From Tetradesmus obliquus (taxonomy: Eukaryota > Chlorophyta > Chlorophyceae > Sphaeropleales > Scenedesmaceae), in contig CP126207.1 in NCBI GenBank assembly GCA_030272155.1, positions 2,418,001 to 2,482,000 on the forward strand: a DNA stretch of 64,000 bases, in the 5' to 3' direction. The notes below the pieces were generated by a model that did no database searches, had not been told where the DNA came from, and saw only the letters and a list, made by a program, of their open reading frames with translations. Below, piece after piece: positions 31,821-43,472 of the stretch; positions within the stretch are counted from its first letter, which is position 1, and each line of letters begins with the position of its first letter. A program made the translations under genes and the position numbers.

Positions 31821-34626
31821 ATGGCTGTGGCAGGCTCCGGCTGCAGCAGGCTGCGCATCAGCTGCTGGACGTGCTTCTGCGCATCAGCATGGATCCAGGT
31901 GAGAGTGCAGTGTTGTGACTTTGGTTGAAAAGCTTGGCGTGCTGCTGCATGGTTCCAGGTGATCCGGCTGCTGTTGTGTTGCTGCTTGGATCCAGGCAAA
32001 TGGGCTGCTGCTGCATACAGTCAGTCAAGTGCTTCTGTGCATTAGCATGGATCCAGGTGATTGTGTTGTGGTGCTTCACTGAGTGGCTGCAGCAGGCTAT
32101 GCAGCAGCCGCTGGACCTGCTTCTGCGCATCAGCGTGGATCCAGGTGATTGGGCTGAACTTGCATGCCTTGAGTTGCAGTGGGCTAGGGCACTGCATTCA
32201 AAAACACTGCGTCACTCCTCCACTTCTGCTGTTGCTTTAGCGTGGCTTGAGATGGATCCCGTGCTGCTGCATGAGTCAGCTTGAATACATGCTAGGAGCG
32301 TGTCTGTTTGCACCACGCTGCAGAAACTTGCGCTGCTGCATATGCGTTGCATCCCGCAACAGCAGGGTCTGGCTCAGATTGAATCCATTGTCCGAGAGGC
32401 TGCACAGCAACAGCAGATGTGCCACGTCAGCACGCAGACGTATTGCTGTGCGTTGGTCATGGCTCCGTGCCACGACAGCAGGGAATCACATCTCAACACT
32501 CACGTGAATGTTGCTCGTGTGTAACTCGCCTGTTGCACTGGACACCACTGCTGCTGCTGCCGCTGCTGCTGCTTGCCTGCAGACGTGCGCAGGGCTCTTC
32601 TACTGCTTCTCACTGTACTCCCCCGCTATCAAGGCCGCGTTTGACTTTGACCAGGCCCAAATCCAGGTGGGCAGGTCAAGGCTGTGGTTGACTTTGACCA
32701 AGCGCAAATGTAGGTGGGCGGGCAATGGGGACTGGCCCCTCAAGCAGTGTAGCATGTTATGTGTTGGGGCTGTTGGCTGATGGTGGCGGTGCTGACTCAG
32801 CATGACTCAGCATGATGCCAACATGATGCCAGCTTGCAGGCATCAGCTGTGCCTGCATCCGGCAGGCAGCAGATGTGTATGTGTCCTTTGTCCTGCAGGC
32901 AGCAACTGTAGTGGACGGCCAAGATCAAATGTGCACAGAGCTGTGCCAGCATAAACAGTGCCGCTACTTGCAGGAGCTTAATTTGGCTTCGCATGCATGT
33001 CGTTCCAGGTGGTTTCATGCCTGACACGCAACAAACATCTGTATCTGGTGCCATGGTTTGCTGTTGTTTGCAGGGCGTGGGAGCGGCACTCATGGCAGGA
33101 GCCTACTTTGCGCTGCCGGGTGGATGGCTGTACGAGCACTTGCAGGGACACCCTCTAGGCGGGCCAAGGTACGGTTGTGCTTCAAGTGCTTCTGTGCTTC
33201 GTGCTTCGCTGTGCTTCTGTGCGTCTTCTTCTTGTGCTTCTTCGTGCTTCGTGCTTCGTGTGCTTCAAGGTGATGCACCCTCTGCTGCTTTCAATGCCAG
33301 CTTAGCTGTGGTCGCAACTCCTCTGCCAAGGTGCGGCCTTAATTATGTGGTCATGAGTATGCCTGTGTGCTGTAGCTGCTGCAGCAGCATCTTCACAGTG
33401 CCTTTTCCAAGCGCCTGCTGCGTTCGCTGCAATGCGCTGCAGCCCCTGCTGCTGTTCGCTGCTGCCCCTGCTGCTGTTTGATGCTGCTGCTTGCTGCAGG
33501 ATTTGGCCGGCCAGGTGTGCTGCTGGGGCTGGTGGGAACACTGCAGCAGCAACGTCACACCACTTGTATTCCACCAAACCTGCTGCCCCTACTTTTATCT
33601 GCTGCTGCTGCTTGCTGCAGGATTGTTGCCTGGCTGGGTGTGCTGCTGGGGCTGCTGGGACCACTGCAGCAACATCCTCACAGCACTCTATGACCTGCTG
33701 CCCCTCTGCTGCTGCTGCTGCTGCCTTGCTGCAGGATTGACCTGGCTGGGTGTGCTGCTGGGCCTGGTGGGATATGGTGGCATGTACGCTGCTGTCACAG
33801 CACCCTTCCCCAACCAATTCCTGCTGCTATCTGCTGCTGTCTGCTGTTGCTGCGTTCTGCAGGATTGTTGCCTGGCTGGGTGTGCTGTTGGGGCTGGTGG
33901 GACCACTGAAGCAGCATCTTCACAGCACTTGTTTTGTACCAGACCTGCTGCTGCTACTGTGTGCTGTAGGATTGTTGCCTGGCTAGGTGTGCTGCTGGGC
34001 CTGGTGGGACCACTGCAGCAGCATCTTCACAGCACCTTTTCCCAACCAACTCCTGCTGCCCCTCTGCTGCTGCTACTGCTGCTGCTGCTGCAGAATTGTC
34101 GCCTGGCTGGGTGTGCTGCTGGGCCTGGTGGGACCACTGCAGCAGCATCTTCACAGCACTCTATTTTAACCAAATCTGCCGCCCCTACTGCTATCTACTG
34201 CTGCTGCTGTTGCTGTTGCTGCTTGCTGCAGGATTGTCGCCTGGCTAGGTGTGCTGCTCGGCCTGGTGGGATATGGTGGCATGTATGCTGCTGTCACGGG
34301 CGCGGCAGCAGCAGAAGCAGGAGCATCTGGACCGCCTGCTGCTGCTGCTGCTGCTGGGGTTGGCGTGCGCCTGCTGCTGCTGGCATGCGCATTCTGCGCT
34401 GGTGTCTCAGGCAACCTCTTTGACACAGCAGCACTGGTCACAAACGTCAAGAACTTTCCAAATGATAGGTAAGATGGAGTGGGCACCCTGTCGTGTCAAG
34501 CAAAACTTGATGCACACTTGTATGCTGGCAATACTTGAAGCGTGCAAGCGTGCCGCTTGCCAGCAACCCATACGTGCATGCTCTTCACTACGGTGTCCAC
34601 GCTCATATGTGCACTGCGCTGCTGCT

Positions 34627-34676
<50 letters not shown>

Positions 34677-35309
34677 AGAGGACCTGTCATCGGCAGCCTG
34701 AAAGCGTTACTAGGCCTGGGGCCATCCCTTTTTGCAGCGCTGTACCATGCGCTGCTTGCGCCCGATGCAGCAGCATTGCTGCTGCTGCTGGCGCTAGCAC
34801 CAGCAATCATTGTCGGGTGTGGATCAGGTGAACAGTTATTGGTGATGCTGCTGTTGCTGCTGCTGCTGTCTGTACATAGAAGCGATAGGGGCCTTTTGTA
34901 TTGCGCTGCATGTGCATGCAGCTCGTAATAAGTTGATTCATCTTTGCTTGACTAGCACGCAGCACGCAGCCAGCAGCATTTGCATTCTTTTTCGAGTATA
35001 ATGAATAACTTGCGCTCTATCAACGCCTGCTGAAGTGTACGTTACACGCTTGTCTGCTCTGCTGCAGTTATGGTCCAGGTGCTTCCACCAGACAGCAGCA
35101 GTAGCAGCAGCAGCAGCAGCTGTAGCAGCAGCAGCAACAGCCATCGCTTTGCAGCGGTGTATGTGCTCACTGCACTGTTGGCACTCAACCAGCTGCTGGC
35201 GTCACTGCTGCAAAGCAGCAGCAGCAGCAGCACTAAGAGGACGCCCGTCAGCTTGATCACTGCCGGCTGCTTGCTAGTGGCGGTTGCTGCGGCTGCAGTG
35301 GAGCCTCTG

Positions 35310-35346
<37 letters not shown>

Positions 35347-36268
35347 GAAGAAAACCAGAGGTGCAGCAGCTTGGACCGAACAGCAGTATCCCCAGAGACA
35401 GCAGCAACAGCAGCAGCACTGCTGTTGAGGAGCAGCAGTTGCTACTGGACAGCAGGACGCATGCTGACTTCAATCCTCAAGATAGCAGCATGCCAGCTCA
35501 TAATTTCTTGACCCAAGATCTCGTTACAGAACCCCAAACACTGCACCGCAGCAACACACTCGGCAGCAGCAGCAGCAGCAGCTTGTCTGATGCAATGCGC
35601 AGCCGGGAGTTCTGGCTGCTGTTCTATGTGTTTGCAGTTGGGGTTGGGGCGGGCCTGGCATTCACAAACAACCTCCCAGAGATTGTTGCAGCGCTGGCAG
35701 CAAAGGCACCCGCTGAAAGTAACAGTGTCACTGAGGCTGTTATTAACAAGAAGCCAGGGCCTTCGGTTGCTGAGGTGACGGTGCAGCTGGTGTCCCTGTT
35801 CAGCATTGGCAGCTGCTTCGGCAGGTGAGAGGCAGGCCCTTGTATTATGCTACCCTCTGTTGCTGTGTTCAACTAACAGTTGCAGCAAGCAACAAACAGT
35901 TGCAGCAAGCACTGCATGCAGTCAAAGAACAGTTGCAGTCAACAAACAGTTGCAGCAAGTACTGCATGCAGTCTGCCGGATCATGCTTCTGTTCTGTTCT
36001 GTATGCTCCTGTTCTGTTTTGCTGGACCCCGACCTCGGCAGCTGCGGCCACCCACATTCCACCTCCGACTCTACCGGCTGCTGTCACTGATGCTTGCCTG
36101 CCGCTGCTGCTGCCACTGTGCAGGCTTCTTTTTGGCTTCGCCCCCGAGCTGCTGCTCTCCAAGTATGGTTTCCGTAACCCAGCCAGCCTGCTTCCACACT
36201 GAGTGGCACGTGACACGAGACTGTCAATGTTACTGATAGTTGCTGCTGCTGCTGTCCTGCTGCTGCTG

Positions 36269-36304
<36 letters not shown>

Positions 36305-37064
36305 GCAGGCTTCTTTTCGGCTACCTTCCAGAGCTGCTGCTCTCCAAGCACGGCATCCCTTGCCCCTCGCCACTCGCAAGTCTGTCACAATTTCTAACAG
36401 CTGATGCTGGCGCTGCTGCTTGCCTTCTGCTGCTGCCGCTTTGCAGGCTTCTGTTCGGCTACCTTCCTGAGCTGCTGCTCTCCAAGCACGGCATCCCCCG
36501 CCCCTCAAGCCTCTCAGCAGTAGCTGCAGCCACAGCAGCCATCAACCTCGCCTGTGCAGCAACCACAACAGTTTCAGCACTCTATCCAATTGCCATAACA
36601 TACGGAGTGGCTTTTGGGGGTCACTGGTGTCTCATACCGGCGATTTCGTCCGAGGTTTTTGGCCTGGGGGCTTTTGCCAGCGTGTATACCGCACTCATCT
36701 TTGCACCGGCACTTGGTTGCTGGCTGCTGGCGGCTCAGCTTGCTGGCCGGCTGTATGATGCGATGAGTTCAGGGTCAAGTTCACAGCTGGGTTTGTTGCT
36801 GGGCCTGGGTGTGAAGTTTGGTGTGAACTGCGTCCACTCTGGACAGCAAGCGTATGCACATGCTACGTTGTTGGAGCATCCAATGACATGGCAACCTGCG
36901 CATGTTCTTTCAAGCCCAGGACATAGTATGCATAGCGGTAGTGTTGGGAATGGGCAGGACATTGTGCAGGCCAGTCTCTGCATGGTGCATCGAGTGAGCG
37001 GCTGGCTGCTTGGCTATTTGCCAGCAGCTACACAAGTGGTGACAGCAGTCGACAGCACCGGAGT

Positions 37065-37101
<37 letters not shown>

Positions 37102-37154
37102 GGAGCTGCTGCAGCCCTGGGTGTGGGCACAATTGCTGCTGATGTGATGGCTGC

Positions 37155-37211
<57 letters not shown>

Positions 37212-37386
37212 TCAGCCGGCTTGTGTTGGGCCGGCTTGCTTCCGGCTCACATTTGTGATCCTGGCTGCGCTGTGTGGTGTTGCTGTTGCGGCATCGGTGA
37301 GCCTCACACACAGCACTGCAGCTAAGTACAGGGATGAGCAGCAGCAACGGCAGCGGCAGCAGCAGCACGAGCAAGAACTGGTGTAA
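31821..37386 (+). CDS. Nodulin-like MFS transporter
   Basis: Seven exons close in frame to 779 aa: 31821-31898, 32583-32666, 33074-33168, 34232-34468, 34679-34827, 35068-35824, 36447-37386. The junction of exons 1 and 2 gives AWIQTCAGLFYCFSLYSPAIK, the signature start of plant nodulin-like (NFD4-type) MFS proteins. Next come PGGWLYEHL, a transmembrane WLGVLLGLVGYGGMYAAV, FDTAALVTNVKNFP and GPVIGSLKAL. The C-terminal half has FWLLFYVFAVGVGAG and the LLFGYLPELLLSKHG loop. About twelve membrane segments are expected. Large Ser- and Gln-rich loops (35095-35600, 37072-37211) make it longer than the usual 550-600 aa. Substrate is unknown; relatives move small metabolites or ions. Start choice is the ATG of the only exon 1 copy with an upstream start. 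Confidence 0.85.
31940..32143 (+). repeat. Echoes of MFS exon 1 end plus donor
   Basis: The end of exon 1 (TTCTGCGCATCAGCATGGATCCAG followed by GTGA, given here as type) recurs at about 31943-31960, 31976-31996, 32025-32054 and 32095-32143. The last two keep the GTGATT donor and the frame; none has an in-frame ATG after a stop. They could serve as alternative first-exon ends only if transcription started upstream. Confidence 0.8.
32679..32712 (+). repeat. Echo of MFS exon 2 end
   Basis: TTGACTTTGACCAAGCGCAA and a following GTGGGC repeat the last 28 bp and donor of exon 2 (32640-32672), with a stop (TAG) in place of the final CAG codon. Confidence 0.82.
33175..33270. repeat. GTGCTTC-type minisatellite
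   Basis: Irregular repetition of TGCTTC, GTGCTTC and TTCGTGC words directly after the exon 3 donor of the MFS gene. No coding meaning is seen. Confidence 0.8.
33490..34160 (+). repeat. Six echoes of MFS exon 4 start
   Basis: Copies start after AG at 33500, 33621, 33735, 33863, 33970 and 34094, ahead of the real exon at 34232 (intervals 107-138 bp). Each repeats 40-70 bp encoding IVAWLGVLLGLVG. The 33735 copy continues through GYGGMYAAVT; the others switch after GLVG to a shared intron-like tail (CCACTGCAGCAGCATCTTCACAGCAC). All keep AG except that one reads TAG; several stay in frame. Confidence 0.9.
34628..34678 (+). repeat. CTG tract forming the acceptor of MFS exon 5
   Basis: About sixteen CTG units end in CAG directly before exon 5 (34679). 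The tract occupies the place of a polypyrimidine tract. Confidence 0.9.
36124..36375 (+). repeat. Two echoes of MFS exon 7 start
   Basis: Copies at 36124 (LLFGFAPELLLSKYG) and 36309 (LLFGYLPELLLSKHGIPCPS) precede the real exon 7 at 36447 (LLFGYLPELLLSKHGIPRPS). Each follows GCAG. They diverge after 50-70 bp and lack donors, so use of either would truncate the protein. Confidence 0.9.
37074..37211 (+). repeat. Two AGC tracts coding poly-Ser in MFS loop
   Basis: Runs of about 10 and 17 AGC codons (37074-37100 and 37158-37210) encode Ser stretches inside a non-membrane loop of the MFS carrier. Confidence 0.88.
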
Positions 37387-38505
37387 GTGCACGCTCTCAG
37401 GTCTCAGCTGCCGCAGCCGCGGCGGCGTCAATGTGGTGTGGCGCGATGGCTTGGCTGGTGTAAAGGGAGAGTTGTCATATTACAACATGTAAGCAGGGCT
37501 GAAGCTGGCTCTGGCGCTGGTGTCATGCTTGTGCTGCTTTATTTTTGTGTACAATAAGCCATATCTTGTTGCCCATCATCCAGGCATGCTCAAACGATGC
37601 TGCGGTGTGCATACCTGCTGCTGCGGCACCTGCTGCACAGTGACTGCATGCAGTGCAGTCTGCAGTGGCTGTACACTGTACAGCTGGCAGCTGCATGTGC
37701 CAGCACGCTCGACACCAGCAGCCCTCAATCCGTAACTAGGGCGTTTTGGCACTGGCTACCCACGTTGAGTTCGATACATGCCCTTGGGCGTGCCCACGCA
37801 GCGTGACCTGGCTGTACAGCACAGCAGGCCCGACGTTCCGCATTCCAAGGAATCAGCATCTTTCGAATCCCGACCTTCCTTATGTTCATATATGATATAT
37901 CTGCGCAACCAATGCTTGAATCCACGTCTCTACGGTCTCGAAACGCCCACAAGTTCTGAAGATAAGCTGACAGCCAGAGCACTGCAGCATGCTTTTAAGG
38001 CTTCTTTGACAGCACAAACAGTTAATTAGGTTCTCTTTTACGCTGAGCAAGCTTGCCCGCATCACTAGGAGCGGCACGTGCCAGCAGTAGAAATATACTT
38101 GCTCATCCCGCCCGTCTTAGCGCCCCCGTGGTGGACTATAGACTCTGGACTATATTAGCTTGCGCCTTTAACGAATGTCAGCTACGAAATATCGAGCATC
38201 TAGAAAGGCGTGCGTGTTCGGGTGTGCTGCTGTGTCGGGCCTTGCTGGCAAGTTTCTCCGAGACACCAGACGCGTGTTTACATGGTGAGCAGCGCAGAGT
38301 TACATCGTTTATCAGGAACATATGCGCTACAACATTTCATGCGTGCTGCAACGTAGTCAACCTCAGGTCAGCAGCACCAGCACCAGCACCAGCACCAGCA
38401 CCAGCAACAGCATGTCAACATGCTGCCACTTCATCGACTTGCGTAGATGCTGTTGACGAAAGGACGGCTCGTTTAATCTGCAAACAACAGTTTTGTCCGC
38501 ACAGC
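37387..38505. other. Intergenic between MFS and LctP genes
   Basis: I see no gene supported by domains or splice structure. A TGTAA at 37459-37463 is a possible polyadenylation signal for the MFS gene. A CAGCAC hexanucleotide run lies at 38371-38405. The open frame across 38053-38637 starts at TTG, and only its last part (from ATG 38506) is used in my LctP model. Confidence 0.55.
37459..37463 (+). terminator. Possible TGTAA poly(A) signal of MFS gene
   Basis: TGTAA, the chlorophyte polyadenylation word, lies 73 bp past the MFS stop. A short match; position is plausible. Confidence 0.35.
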
Positions 38506-39261
38506 ATGCCACGTGACAGCAGCAGTGAAACACCAGACGGCGTGGCGAGCAACAGCCCGACTGGTCAGACAGGGATGCTACCAACTCAAATGGCAAAAGA
38601 TGCTGTGATGCCTGTGGGAAGCTCACGAACATCTTGATGTTGAATGTAACCCATTTTTAACCTTGCTGACCATCAGCCAGCCGTGACAAGACAGACAGAG
38701 GGCCAGAGGAGCTTATGTTGAGAGAATTGCATCTTGAAGTCAGCTGGAATGCTGTACAGCTGCACTGACAAAAGTGTCTTCTTGCTGCCACTGCTGCGTT
38801 GTTTCAGGCGATCAATGCAAGTGCAGCTGCAGCACTGCCGCTGCTGCAGCCAGCCACAGCAGCTGCAGCGCCGCAGCTGCCACTGCAGCTGACAGAAGCA
38901 GGAGCTGCACTGCAGCATGCAGTGCCTGAAACCGGCCCGTGGTGAGTCTGATGCCATAGTTATCTTGTGACTATTGTTTTCTGGTCATTGCTTGGCTGAC
39001 AGTGAGCCCACAGTCGCAGCAAAATCAGCGGCAGCAGAAGCATCAAGTAAAATGGTTGTCTCGCAGCAAGGACGCAGCCACAGCCACAGCAGCAGCAGCG
39101 TCAGCAGCCCTGGTTGCAGGGTCGTTACTATGAATGCAGCTGACATCAGCAGGAGGCTCCTGCCAAGAGCTGCACTGCAGCACGCAGTGCTTGAGGCTGG
39201 CCCATGGTGAGCCAAATCGGCAACTTTGTTTCATATGTGTGTGGCCCATGGCACGCCAGCT

Positions 39262-39317
<56 letters not shown>

Positions 39318-39838
39318 GTACGTATGCCTGCAGTACTGACATGGCTTCAGGGTCAGGAAACCGTGGCATGCAGTGCCTGAAACCGGCCCTTGGTGAGACC
39401 CGACATCAGACCTAGGCGCAACTGCAGCTCTAGGTGCAGACATGTTGCATAGAGCAAGCCAGCAGCAGCAGCAGCAGCAGCGACACCAATGATGGCGGGT
39501 TGGCTGCTGCACATGCTTGCTTTGGCCCTCCCTGCTTGCAGGACGTGACCTGTCTGCAGCCCTGACATGACCACAGCAGCAGCTGCCGCAAAGATGGTAA
39601 AATTGCTGCTGTGCTTGTTCTTTAGCCTCCTGCTGGCAGTCTATCCCTCTCATTTGATTGTCTACACATATCCGCCACAACACCCACTGCTGCCGCCTGC
39701 TGCTCCTGTCATGTTTTTTGTTCATGACCTGCAGGGGTCCGGCAGCTGCCGTGCTGCTGTGCATGCTGCCCCTGGCCTTTCTGCTAGCAGTCACGCTCAT
39801 CAGGCGCATCAGCATGCCTTGCAGCACCAGCCTGCCGA

Positions 39839-39896
<58 letters not shown>

Positions 39897-40725
39897 CGTT
39901 TGTCGCCTGCAGGGTCCCAGAAGGCTCTGTTTGCTGAACAGCAACTAGCAGCCATTCCACGTGGGGTTCCATCCACTGCTGACGCTGGAATACACCTACT
40001 GTATCAACTGCCGTGGTGTTGTTGAATGCATTGCAGGGGCCCGGCAGCTGCTGTGCTGCTGTGCATGCTGCCCCTAGCCTTCCTGCTAGCAGTCACTCTT
40101 ATCCGGCGCATCAGCATGCCGTGCAGCACCAGCCTGCCTGTCGCTGCTGTGCTGCTGGCGTTGATTCGCTTGACATACCTGGCATCAGCGCCTGTGACAG
40201 TGCTGGGCAGTTGTGTGAGGGGCTTACTGGAAGGCCTGACACCATTGAGTGTCATTTTTGGCGCGATTGTGCTGTTTGAGGCAATGCAGCACAGCAGGGT
40301 GAGCGCGATGGCGGGCTCATTTGGTACATGTGTATTAGCAAAGTTGTGTACTGTTAAAACTGTTTTGACAGTGGAACTGCAGGAAGGGTCTTGGCATTCA
40401 GCAGTAGCTTGGTGATCAGCCAACTGATGGGTTGCAGATCATTTGAGGTGTATAGCTTTTGGCAGTTGCGTGAGGGGCTTACTGGAAGGCCTCACGCCGC
40501 TGAGTGTCATCTTTGGCGCCATTGTGCTGTTTGAGGCGATGCAGCACAGCAGGGTGAGCGCGGCGGCCAGCCGACAATGGCAGAGAATGCTCGTAGGTTA
40601 CAAACCTGTGTCGTACTGCGGCTGCACCACAGCTATCTGATAACTGGAACAGTGGAAATGCTGCTTAGCTTCAGGTGTTGGTGTGCCACAGCATCAGCAG
40701 AGCAAGCAAATCTAACAGCTGCTGC

Positions 40726-40824
<99 letters not shown>

Positions 40825-43262
40825 AGTGTCTGCCCTGGATGATGCACGAAGTCAAGTGCCTGTCAGCAGGGCAGACACTGGCAGAAGTCTTTCTGATTGG
40901 CTGGGCTTTCGCTTTCATGATATCGGGTGCGGCTAATTCCTCGCTTTTGCTCACCAAGAGTTTGGTATAGCAACAGGTTTGCTGAGTGCACAACAACCCA
41001 GACATTCTCTACCAGCATCAGGAACGTTTAGCTGCTTGCACGGCAACCTGCAAGTTTATACGAGCATGATTACTGGCTCTTTGTATCAACTAGTTGTGTC
41101 AGTCGGCCGTTCAAGGTCAAATCGTTGCCAGGTGGGTTCAAATGCCTGCAGCTGCTGATGTTACCATTGCTGCTGCTGCTGCCTCTAGGTGTTGGTGGCT
41201 TCAACACCCCCATTGCGCTAGGAGCGCCTATGCTGGCATCGCTAGGGCATGACCCGTTGACATCGCTGCTGGTGGTGGTTGTGTTCAACACCCTGGCATC
41301 ACATATGGGCAGCATGGGAATGGCGGTGTGGTTCGGCTTCAAGATATTAGGTGAGTAAATGTTTCTGACTGCGAACTGCCTCGCCGTCACTATCATGCTT
41401 GCTTGCGGCTGACACCGGCATCCGACAACTGTTTGCCTGCGCTTCTGCAGATCTTGGCACCGCCAACATCCTCTTGATTGGCCTGAAGTCCACGATCATC
41501 GTCGGCAAAATCAGCCTGGTTGTGGCGCCGATCGCGGCCTCGTTCCTGGTGCCGTGGCGGGAGCTGCTGCTGCTGCCGGCTGCCTTGCAGGTGCTGCTGC
41601 CGGCCGCCTTGCACCGCTGCGCACTGCCTCGCCGTCACTATCGACCCTGCTTGCTGCTGCCACCTGCACCCGGCAACTGTTTGCCTGCGCTTGTGCAGAT
41701 CTCGGCCCAGCCAACATCCTCTTGATCGGACTAAAATCTACAATCATTGTCGGCGTCATCAGCCTGGTTGTCGCACCGATTGCTGCATCGTTTTTGGTGC
41801 CGTGGCGGGAGCTGCTTCGCAGCAGCCTCTTCGTGGTGCTGTCGGTGCTGTCTGCGGCGGTGCCTACTGCCGTGGCTGCGATTTTCAGTGCAGAGTTCCC
41901 CGTGCTTATCGGTGAGTGTTGGTCATGCAAGAGCAGCAAGTAGGTTTATGTTTGGGGTGAACGGCCTAGAAATGCCCGTAGACAATGCACAATTGAAGCT
42001 GACAAGTTTGTGTGGGGGCTGGTCTGGTGCCGTGGCGGGAGCTGCTTCGCAGCAGCCTCTTCGTGGTGCTGTCGGTGCTGTCTGCGGCGGTGCCTACTGC
42101 CGTGGCTGCGATTTTCAGTGCAGAGTTCCCCGTGCTTATCGGTGAGTGTTGGTCATGCAAGAGCAGCAAGTAGGTTTATGTTGGGGGTGAACGGCCGAGA
42201 AATGCCCGTAGACAATGCACAATTGAAGCTGACAAGTTTGTGTGGGGGCTGGTCTGGTGCCGTGGCGGGAGCTGCTGCGAAGCAGCCTCTTCGTGGTGCT
42301 GTCTGTGCTGTCTGCGGCGGTGACTACTGCCGTGGCTGCTATTTTTCAGCACTGTGTTCCCCGTGCTTATCGATGAGTGGATGTGCGGTTGCTGCGCAAA
42401 CTGCTGGCCCTGGTGTTCTGCTTGGTGTGCATGTTTGCTGTGCTGTCCGTGCTGTCCGCAGATTTGCCTACTGCAGTGGCTGCCATCTTCAGCGCAGAGT
42501 TCCCAGTGCTCATTGGTGAACACATACGATCTGTTAAAAAGACTAGCGTGTCTACCATTTCATCCATTGTGGGTAATGGTGTGTGGCGGGGTAACCAGCT
42601 GTTGTCCGTGTGTGCCGTTGCGGGAGCTGCTGCGAAGTAGCCTCTTTGTGGTGCTGCCGGCGCTGTCTGCGGCGGTTTCAACTGCAGTGGCCGTAATTTT
42701 CAGCGCTGAGTTCCCCGTGCTTATCGGTGAGCGGGTGTGCTGCTGGCTCTGGTGTTCTGTTTGTTGTGCCTTGCTGTGGTGCCTTGCTGTGGTGCTGTCC
42801 GTGCTGTCCGCTGCGGTGGCGACTGCCGTGGCTGCCATGTTCAGCGCCGAGTTCCCCTGCTGGTTGGCGAGTCAGAGTGTATTTGCTGCGCATGCCTCGG
42901 ACTCCTGTGTTTCGCTTGGTTTGGCTCTTTGTGGTGCTGTCTGCGGTGGTGCCGACAACAGTACTGGTGGCTGCCGTTTTCATCGCAGAGTTTCCTGTGC
43001 TCATTGGTGAGTGGGTGTAAACCCATTTGCTACTCTTGCATTTTTGAGTAGCAGTAAATGGGTTGAAGTTGAGCTCGAGCGGCATGGCAATATAGGAAAA
43101 GGTAGACTAGATTGTAAACAAAATGTAGACAAGGTCATGTATCAGACTGCAGCTAAGTGTCTGTGTTGGGCTAAGCTGGCGTGGGTCTGACACAGCAGAA
43201 TGGGTAGACCTGACAATACTTTCAGCTGCTGCTGAACTGCAGGATGTCAAGCTGAACTGCTG

Positions 43263-43305
<43 letters not shown>

Positions 43306-43383
43306 TGCTGCTGCAGGTGGCGTGACCAGCCTCATAAGCACCACACTGCTCGTATATTACAAAGTGGGACCAAACCGCAAAAC

Positions 43384-43472
<89 letters not shown>

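Noticed and set aside
37730..37830. Possible tRNA-like stretch with GGTTCGA-like words
   Set aside because: I could not form an acceptor stem or a consistent cloverleaf. The same holds for other GTTCGAT-type hits in the window.
38053..38637. Independent 194-aa gene upstream of LctP
   Set aside because: The frame starts at TTG and has no recognisable domain. Its end fits better as the LctP first exon from ATG 38506, though this is uncertain.
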